From assembly GCF_000773685.1 (NCBI RefSeq), contig NZ_JPQO01000157.1:1-64000 (forward strand): DNA of 64,000 bases, in the 5' to 3' direction. The stretch comes from Acinetobacter sp. HR7. GTDB lineage: Bacteria; Pseudomonadota; Gammaproteobacteria; Pseudomonadales; Moraxellaceae. The position numbers and the translations under genes are program-made. This document shows, one piece after another, positions 58,933 through 64,000 of the stretch; position 1 is the stretch's first letter, and each line of letters opens with the position of its first letter. The notes beneath the pieces were generated by a model, which saw only the letters and a program-made list of their open reading frames with translations, did not search any database and was not told where the DNA came from.

Positions 58933-60233
58933 GTCATTCCCAAGCCAGCACTTCACACCTGAACCTGCGTGCCCAGGTGATTCGCACTTTGCTCGCAGTC
59001 CAGCAAGGGCAATCTCTGGCCAGTGTTCTGCCGCAGCATCTTGGCAAAGTGGCAGAACGCGACCGTGCCCTATTCCATGAACTGGTTCTCGGTACCCTGC
59101 GTCAGTGGTATGCGCTGAAAAGTGTGACCCTGCCATTGCTGGTCAAGCCGATAAACAATGACACGGTAGAAACCTGCCTATATGTCGGTCTGTACCAGCT
59201 GCTGGAAACCCGGATTGCCCCGCATGCTGCGATTTCAGAAACGGTGACTGCGGTGAAACAGCTGGGTTATCAGGCTTTAAGTGGTGTGGTGAATGCCATC
59301 CTGCGCCGTGTTTCACGTGAAACAGCTGAATTCCGGACTGCGCTGAAACAGGCGCATGGCCTGCCCAGCTGGCTATACAAGCGTCTGAAAAAGGACTGGC
59401 CGGAACAGCTGGCTGAACTAAGCCATGAGCTGAAACAGGTGGCACCTCTGACTTTGCGCGTAAATGAGCGTCAGGTTAGCCGTGACGACTATCTGGAAAT
59501 TCTGCAAGAGCATGACATTGCGGCGCATGCCTGCAGCATTTCTCAGGTCGGCATTGTGCTGGATGAAGGTGTGAATGTACCGCACCTGCCAGGCTTTGAC
59601 GTCGGCGGTTTCTCGGTCCAGGATGAACATGCCCAGCTCTGCGCCACTTTACTGCCAGACCTGAATAACAAATATGTCATGGATGCCTGTGCCGCACCCG
59701 GCGGAAAAACCGCACATATTCTGGAAAAATTCAGTCCGAAAAAACTGATCGCGCTGGATCAGGATGGTAAGCGTTTGCTGCGCGTACAGGAAAATCTGGA
59801 ACGTCTGCTGCTCGAAGGTGAGCATATCGAAATTGTCGCTGCTGATGCCATCACCTGGAAAGCCCCGCAACAGCCGGACTGTATCGTGCTGGATGCGCCA
59901 TGTTCGGCGATTGGCGTGATTCGCCGTCACCCGGACATTCGCCTGCTGCGCCAGTCTTCGGATATTGCCCAGACGGTCGAATTACAAAAACAGATTCTGG
60001 AAAATATGTGGTCACAGCTGAAAGTCGGTGGCACCCTGCTCTACATCACCTGTTCGATCCTGAAAGCGGAAAATGAACAGCAGATGGTCGAGTTCTTCGA
60101 CAAGCATCCGGAAGCCAAGGAAATCAAGATCGAAGCCGATTGGGGCATCGAGCAGATTCATGGGCGTCAGCTGTTACCGAAAGCCGGTCAAGGCGACGGT
60201 TTCTTCTATTGCCGGATTGAAAAAACTGCGTAA
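58929..60233 (+). CDS. rsmB: 16S rRNA (cytosine-967-C5)-methyltransferase
   Basis: 434 aa. The N-terminal ~140 residues form a NusB-like RNA-binding domain; the C-terminal RsmB/NOL1 methyltransferase has MDACAAPGGKTAHILE for SAM binding, LDAPCSAIGVIRRHPDI with the catalytic-release Cys and LLYITCSILKAENEQQ with the nucleophilic Cys. It overlaps fmt by 4 bp, as in many gamma-proteobacteria. Cytoplasmic ribosome-maturation enzyme. Confidence 0.96.
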   Translation: MSHSQASTSHLNLRAQVIRTLLAVQQGQSLASVLPQHLGKVAERDRALFHELVLGTLRQWYALKSVTLPLLVKPINNDTVETCLYVGLYQLLETRIAPHAAISETVTAVKQLGYQALSGVVNAILRRVSRETAEFRTALKQAHGLPSWLYKRLKKDWPEQLAELSHELKQVAPLTLRVNERQVSRDDYLEILQEHDIAAHACSISQVGIVLDEGVNVPHLPGFDVGGFSVQDEHAQLCATLLPDLNNKYVMDACAAPGGKTAHILEKFSPKKLIALDQDGKRLLRVQENLERLLLEGEHIEIVAADAITWKAPQQPDCIVLDAPCSAIGVIRRHPDIRLLRQSSDIAQTVELQKQILENMWSQLKVGGTLLYITCSILKAENEQQMVEFFDKHPEAKEIKIEADWGIEQIHGRQLLPKAGQGDGFFYCRIEKTA

Positions 60234-60248
60234 ATTATTTTGATAAAA

Positions 60249-60275
60249 GAAAAGGCAGCTTTGGCTGCCTTTTTT
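60249..60275 (+). terminator. Terminator of fmt-rsmB
   Basis: AGGCAGC/GCTGCCT stem with TTTG loop and T6 tract. A-rich left flank allows it to work also for the convergent ZIP gene. Confidence 0.9.
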
Positions 60276-60297
60276 CATGCTTTTCATTTGATATTAC

Positions 60298-61116
60298 TTA
60301 CTGCACAAATTTAAACAGCACCAGACTGCTGGCCAGTGCCGCCATGCCACTGATCAAGCCATACACGGTTTCATGGCCCTTGGAATAACGCTTGGCGGTA
60401 GGTAGCAACTCATCCAGTGCCAGATAGATCATCACCCCACCCATCAGGCCAAAGATCACACCATAGACAGTGGTGTTTAAAAACGGCGCCAGAATGAAAT
60501 AGCCCAGCGCTGCGCCCAGTGGCTCAGCCAGCCCGGACACCAGACTGGCCAGCAAGGCATAAGACTTTCGGTGCGTCGCCATATAGACCGGTAGCGCAAT
60601 CGCCACCCCTTCCGGAATATTATGAATCGCAATGGCAACAGCAAGTGGTGCCCCCAGCATCACACTTTCCAAGGTCGCAAAGAACGTCGCCATGCCTTCT
60701 GGCAGGTTATGCGCGCTGATCGCCAACAAGGTCAGCATCCCGGTACGCAGTAACTGTTCCTGTCCCATTTCTCCAATCTGCTTTCTCTCGATGGTTTCAT
60801 GCGGGTTTGGAATCAGTTTGTCCAGCAGCAGCAACACCGCCACCATGCCCAGCAGTAACGCCACAGTCCCCCAGGCATAACCGAGCTGTTCGCCAAAGGA
60901 CAGGCTAAAGGAATCAATCGATTTATTCAGGATTTCGGTCAGGGAGACATAGATCATGGCACCGGCGGCGAAGGCCAGGCCAAAAGACATCATGCGAAGG
61001 TTCGGCTTGTTAAAAAACAGTACCAGTCCTCCACCCAGCAAAGTGGCCAGTCCGGCAAAAACGGTCAGGGCAAAGGCCGTATAGACTTGTGCATCGCTAA
61101 CAGGCGCAATATCCAT
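60298..61116 (-). CDS. zupT: ZIP family metal transporter (ZupT-like)
   Basis: 272-aa inner-membrane transporter for zinc and other divalent metals with about eight helices. The binuclear metal site is in HNLPEGMATFFATLES (TM4) and IHNIPEGVAIALPVY (TM5). ATG 61116 or the GTG directly before it (61119) may start it. Metal specificity (zinc, iron, manganese) is inferred from the family; no Zur box was recognised in the short upstream spacer, which is mostly filled by the metS terminator. Confidence 0.92.
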   Translation of the reverse strand: MDIAPVSDAQVYTAFALTVFAGLATLLGGGLVLFFNKPNLRMMSFGLAFAAGAMIYVSLTEILNKSIDSFSLSFGEQLGYAWGTVALLLGMVAVLLLLDKLIPNPHETIERKQIGEMGQEQLLRTGMLTLLAISAHNLPEGMATFFATLESVMLGAPLAVAIAIHNIPEGVAIALPVYMATHRKSYALLASLVSGLAEPLGAALGYFILAPFLNTTVYGVIFGLMGGVMIYLALDELLPTAKRYSKGHETVYGLISGMAALASSLVLFKFVQ

Positions 61117-61129
61117 CACTCAGCCCATG

Positions 61130-61164
61130 AAAAAAGCCATTATTATCAAAGATAATAATGGCTT
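61130..61164 (-). terminator. Terminator of the NSS transporter operon
   Basis: Perfect 14-bp stem (61134-61147 with 61151-61164), 3-nt loop, then TTTTTTC on the minus strand, 35 bp after the metS stop. Confidence 0.85.
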
Positions 61165-61199
61165 CCTTTTTGTGCAACAGTCAGTTTATTTGACGATTG

Positions 61200-61310
61200 T
61201 TAGTCTTCTGGTTCTTCCGGGTTTTTCGCCAGATGAACGACTGCCAGTACCAGACCACCCCATAGTAAAACGATGGAGAAAATCATCATGATCAATGCAG
61301 ATGTATTCAT
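61200..61310 (-). CDS. metS: NSS transporter small subunit (MetS-like), 36 aa
   Basis: A 36-aa single-span membrane peptide starting MNTSALIMMIFSIVLLWGG and ending KNPEEPED. It matches the pattern of MetS, the tiny subunit of the methionine/alanine NSS transporter MetPS of Corynebacterium: one helix with a WGG motif and an acidic tail. A strong AGGAG lies 8 nt upstream of the ATG, and only 10 bp separate it from the transporter stop. It would be missed by size cut-offs. Needed for full activity of the partner transporter in the characterised case. Confidence 0.85.
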   Translation of the reverse strand: MNTSALIMMIFSIVLLWGGLVLAVVHLAKNPEEPED

Positions 61311-61320
61311 ATTGTTTCTC

Positions 61321-62796
61321 CTAGCTATGACGGTCTTTGACTAAACTGAACAGGATGGCGCCCAGCACAAAAAATGCGATGGTGCCCCCACCGATCATCC
61401 ATAAGGTACTGGCCGGATAACCGCCATAACCTTCTGCCATGATTGATTTTAGGGTTAAACCTAATGCCGATAATAAAGATAATGGTGTGATCACAGTCAG
61501 CATAAACTTCCAGCTGCCACCCAGTTTCAGGCTGGCAAACTCGTTGACATGCATTTCCAGCTCTTTCATTAATGGACGGCGGAACCAGGACAGCAGAATA
61601 ATCGATAACAGACCACCACCCACGATACCAATGTTATTGGCAAAGTAGTCAATGATATCGACAAAGGTAATCGCGCTATGAGTCGAGAACATCAGGATCG
61701 ATACCACTGCCGAACCACCGGCAATAATGGTCACGGACTTGTTCTTTGACCAGCCCAGCTTGTCCTGGAATGCCGCAATTGGCACCTGCAGGATACTCAC
61801 CATGGAGGTAATACCCGCCACAGTTAATGATGCAAAGAACAGGAAGCCAAACAGGTCGCCACCCGCACCTAAACTGGAAATGATTTTCGGGAAGGCAATA
61901 AAGGCCAGACCGATGCCACCAGATACTACATCTTCAACTTTGGCACCTGAACTGAATGCCATAAAACCCAACGCAGCAAAGACACCAATACCCGCCAGAA
62001 TTTCAAAAGAAGAGTTAGCCAGTGCGACTACAACACCTGAACCGGTCAGGTTGGTTTTACGTTTCAGATAAGAAGCATAGGTCAACATAATCCCGAAGCC
62101 CACGGACAGGGAGAAGAAGATGTGACCAAAGGCTGCCAGCCAGACTTTATAATTGGTCATGGCTTCCCAGTTTGGAGTAAAGAAGGCATTTAAGCCATCC
62201 ACTGCTCCAGGCAAGCGCACGGCTTGAATCACCAGAATGGTAAATAGAATCACCAGCAATGGCATGAAGATTTTATTCGCCAGTTCCACCCCACGGCGTA
62301 CGCCACCGTAGAGAATCAGCATTACGGCTGCCCAGACAATCACCAGACCAAAGAACAGCACCGGCACAAAACCAAAGGTCAGGCCTTCACCATTTTGCAG
62401 GTAGGTATTAAAGAAGAAAGCTTGTGTATCTGAGCCCCACTGCTGGCCAAAGGAATACAGCATATAGCTGCCGGCCCAGGACAGGACACTGGCATAATAA
62501 ATCCCGATGACCAGGGTCACCATCACCTGCCACCAACCCAGAGATTCTGCATTCATGAGTTTTTTATAGGCCATCGGTGGCGCTTTGCGAAACTTGTGAC
62601 CAACTGCATAATCTAAAAATAATAAAGGTAAACCGGCTGCGAAAATCGCAATCAGATAAGGAATTAAGAACGCACCGCCGCCATTTTCATAAGCAACATA
62701 AGGGAAACGCCAAATATTACCCAAACCCACTGCAGAACCAATGGCTGCGATAATAAATCCTGATCGTGCCGACCAATTCTCTCGAGTATCTGTCAT
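61321..62796 (-). CDS. metP: Sodium-dependent NSS/SNF family transporter (MetP-like)
   Basis: 491-aa LeuT-fold sodium symporter, about 12 helices. The N-terminal sodium/substrate site is GSAVGLGNIWRFPYVAYENGGGAFLIPY; helix 6 has GFGIMLTYASYL and helix 8 matches the family. Paired with the MetS-type peptide downstream, so methionine, alanine or a similar amino acid is the expected substrate. Inner membrane. Confidence 0.9.
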   Translation of the reverse strand: MTDTRENWSARSGFIIAAIGSAVGLGNIWRFPYVAYENGGGAFLIPYLIAIFAAGLPLLFLDYAVGHKFRKAPPMAYKKLMNAESLGWWQVMVTLVIGIYYASVLSWAGSYMLYSFGQQWGSDTQAFFFNTYLQNGEGLTFGFVPVLFFGLVIVWAAVMLILYGGVRRGVELANKIFMPLLVILFTILVIQAVRLPGAVDGLNAFFTPNWEAMTNYKVWLAAFGHIFFSLSVGFGIMLTYASYLKRKTNLTGSGVVVALANSSFEILAGIGVFAALGFMAFSSGAKVEDVVSGGIGLAFIAFPKIISSLGAGGDLFGFLFFASLTVAGITSMVSILQVPIAAFQDKLGWSKNKSVTIIAGGSAVVSILMFSTHSAITFVDIIDYFANNIGIVGGGLLSIILLSWFRRPLMKELEMHVNEFASLKLGGSWKFMLTVITPLSLLSALGLTLKSIMAEGYGGYPASTLWMIGGGTIAFFVLGAILFSLVKDRHS

Positions 62797-63213
62797 AGAA
62801 CACCTAAACCTTAGGTCTCTTTAGATGCTGCTTATTGTGGTTATCGTGCGAGCAAAAAAAGTACCAATCTAAATAATTTCGGGTGCTTCAATCAGAGCGT
62901 TGCCTTGTGAGCATCTGTCTCTAAATCAGCCAACGGTCTAGCATGTCAAATCCTGGATAAGCATCTTGCACATACTGTTCCTGTATATGGATTCAACAAT
63001 ACTGAGTTTTAACAATAATTTCTGTAAATTCTGGCTCCTAATATTCAGTTTTTATAATCTATCGGGCTCAACCGTTCAATATTTCTCCAAATTTAGCTTG
63101 ATTTGTAAAGTTATAACTGTATTAACTTTTTGGAATATATTGTTTTTTAAGTATTTCTTGATGATTTTAGAAAAACCCTCCCGTTCGGTTCAGATTGCAT
63201 AGTTTGGCTTTAG
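62797..63213. other. Intergenic region upstream of the NSS transporter
   Basis: About 420 bp. The first ~160 bp next to metP are more GC-balanced than the rest and contain short complementary blocks, so they may be a structured 5' leader; I could not match a known riboswitch. The remainder (63000-63200) is AT-rich; a 78-codon frame there (62966-63202) has chance-like composition. Confidence 0.35.
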
Positions 63214-63214
63214 A

Positions 63215-63256
63215 AACAGCCGGATCATGACCAGTAAAACTGCCTGATCCAGCTGT
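63215..63256 (-). terminator. Hairpin after the aldehyde dehydrogenase gene
   Basis: AACAGC-C-GGATCA pairs with TGATCC-A-GCTGTT (12 pairs, one mismatch) over a 17-nt loop, 18 bp past the stop. No U-tract, so a terminator is only probable. Confidence 0.4.
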
Positions 63257-63273
63257 TCCTAATACACCCCAAT

Positions 63274-64000
63274 TTAACCTTTAATCACCAGAATCCGTTC
63301 TTCCTGCATGTCACGAATCGCAGACTGGATGCCTTCACGGCCTAGACCAGAATCCTTGACCCCACCATACGGCATGTTATCCACGCGGAAAGATGGAATA
63401 TCATTAATGATTACGCCACCGACATGCAGATGATCCCAGGCATACATCATCTTTTTCAGGCTCTGAGTATAAACCCCTGCCTGCAGACCAAAACGGCTGT
63501 TGTTGATGCAGTCAATTCCAGCCTCAAAATCGCTATATTTTTCCAGAATCGCCAGCGGGCCAAAGACTTCATCTTTATAGACTTCCAGACTGTGATCGAC
63601 ATCCTCCAGCAGGGTTGGGTCAAACAGCACACCTTTTAATTTGCCGCCACTCAGCACTTTGGCGCCTTTTTTCACCGCCTTATCTAGCCATTTTTTCAGG
63701 CGTTTCGCTTCAGTTTCCTTGATCATTGGACCAATCAGTGTGCTTTCCAGATCAGGATCAGCCGCCTTGATTTTCTTCAGCTTGTCTACCAGCTTTTTCT
63801 TCACATCGGCATAAATCGCTTCATGCACCAGAATACGCTGTACGCTGATACAGACCTGTCCGGCATGACCAAAAGCCCCGCCAATCAGACGGTCAATAAA
63901 AGCATCGCTAATTTCAGTATCCGGCTCGATCATCACCGCAGCATTGCCACCAAGTTCCAAAGTGACTTTCTTGCGCCCTGCCCGCGCTTTCATGTCCCAG
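63274..64000 (-). CDS. Aldehyde dehydrogenase, 3' part (cut by window end)
   Basis: The C-terminal ~242 residues of a non-phosphorylating ALDH; the frame stays open through 64000, so the gene continues to the right. Visible motifs are VTLELGGNAAVMIEPD with the general-base Glu, GQVCISVQRILVH with the catalytic Cys, KDEVFGPLAI and the C-terminal GGVKDSGLGREG. The FGHAGQVCISVQR form resembles the phosphonoacetaldehyde/lactaldehyde-type ALDH groups. An ATG at 63993 is internal and not the real start. Substrate unknown. Confidence 0.87.
   Translation of the reverse strand, partial: WDMKARAGRKKVTLELGGNAAVMIEPDTEISDAFIDRLIGGAFGHAGQVCISVQRILVHEAIYADVKKKLVDKLKKIKAADPDLESTLIGPMIKETEAKRLKKWLDKAVKKGAKVLSGGKLKGVLFDPTLLEDVDHSLEVYKDEVFGPLAILEKYSDFEAGIDCINNSRFGLQAGVYTQSLKKMMYAWDHLHVGGVIINDIPSFRVDNMPYGGVKDSGLGREGIQSAIRDMQEERILVIKG

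Noticed and set aside
62966-63202. 78-codon plus-strand frame in the AT-rich spacer
   Set aside because: Low-complexity Phe/Leu/Ile/Ser composition typical of AT-rich non-coding DNA, no start signal and no family.

Overview
The window reads as a chromosomal segment of a gamma-proteobacterium of the genus Acinetobacter, probably not A. baumannii itself. The basis is gene content and order: the module galU-ugd-gpi-galE facing pgm, a surface-glycan gene cluster ending next to an fkpA-type peptidyl-prolyl isomerase, a ribB-like/ribH/nusB/thiL/pgpA run, and an NSS transporter with its micro-subunit. The species call is inference; no rRNA or tRNA gene is visible.

Layout. 373-1884: NAD-dependent aldehyde dehydrogenase. 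2212-5704: riboflavin/nusB/thiL/pgpA operon. 5725-10368: glmU, glmS, pgm (amino-sugar and hexose-phosphate supply). 10425-15256 (minus): galE, gpi, a ugd-like gene, galU. 15257-16748: AT-rich interval holding an 838-bp IS5-family element inserted into a palindrome. 16749-29204 (minus): a glycan operon transcribed tviB, tviC, wzx, two acetyltransferases, three GT4 glycosyltransferases, pglC, pglD, pglE, pglF. 29517-30960: two tandem FKBP isomerases. 31104-35981: mostly plus-strand housekeeping genes (dienelactone hydrolase, HIT protein, mutY, M23 lipoprotein, an unknown 81-aa protein, tag, alcohol dehydrogenase). 36108-40139 (minus): START protein, dapB, dps, dnaJ, small membrane protein. 40271-45284: RND efflux operon with divergent TetR regulator and a clear palindromic operator. 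45430-50712: ppc, NCS2 permease, LysR regulator. 50709-57568 (minus): TauE/SafE permease, chorismate mutase, an unusual double DSBA-like protein, and two different dihydroxy-acid dehydratases. 57970-60233: fmt-rsmB. 60298-62796 (minus): ZIP transporter and NSS transporter with its 36-aa subunit. 63274-64000: 3' part of a second aldehyde dehydrogenase.

How the genes work together. GlmS and GlmU make UDP-GlcNAc. Pgm, GalU, GalE and Gpi handle glucose/galactose nucleotides. PglF-PglE-PglD should convert UDP-GlcNAc to UDP-N,N'-diacetylbacillosamine, and PglC should put its sugar phosphate on undecaprenyl phosphate. TviB/TviC provide UDP-GlcNAcA/GalNAcA-type sugars, three GT4 enzymes extend the chain, and Wzx flips it. 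The most striking point is what is missing: no Wzy polymerase and no Wza-Wzb-Wzc export genes, although the flanking genes are those of an Acinetobacter K locus. The likeliest reading is that this locus makes a short lipid-linked oligosaccharide (for example for protein O-glycosylation) and not a polymeric capsule. A second oddity is that the ugd-family protein has lost its catalytic cysteine.
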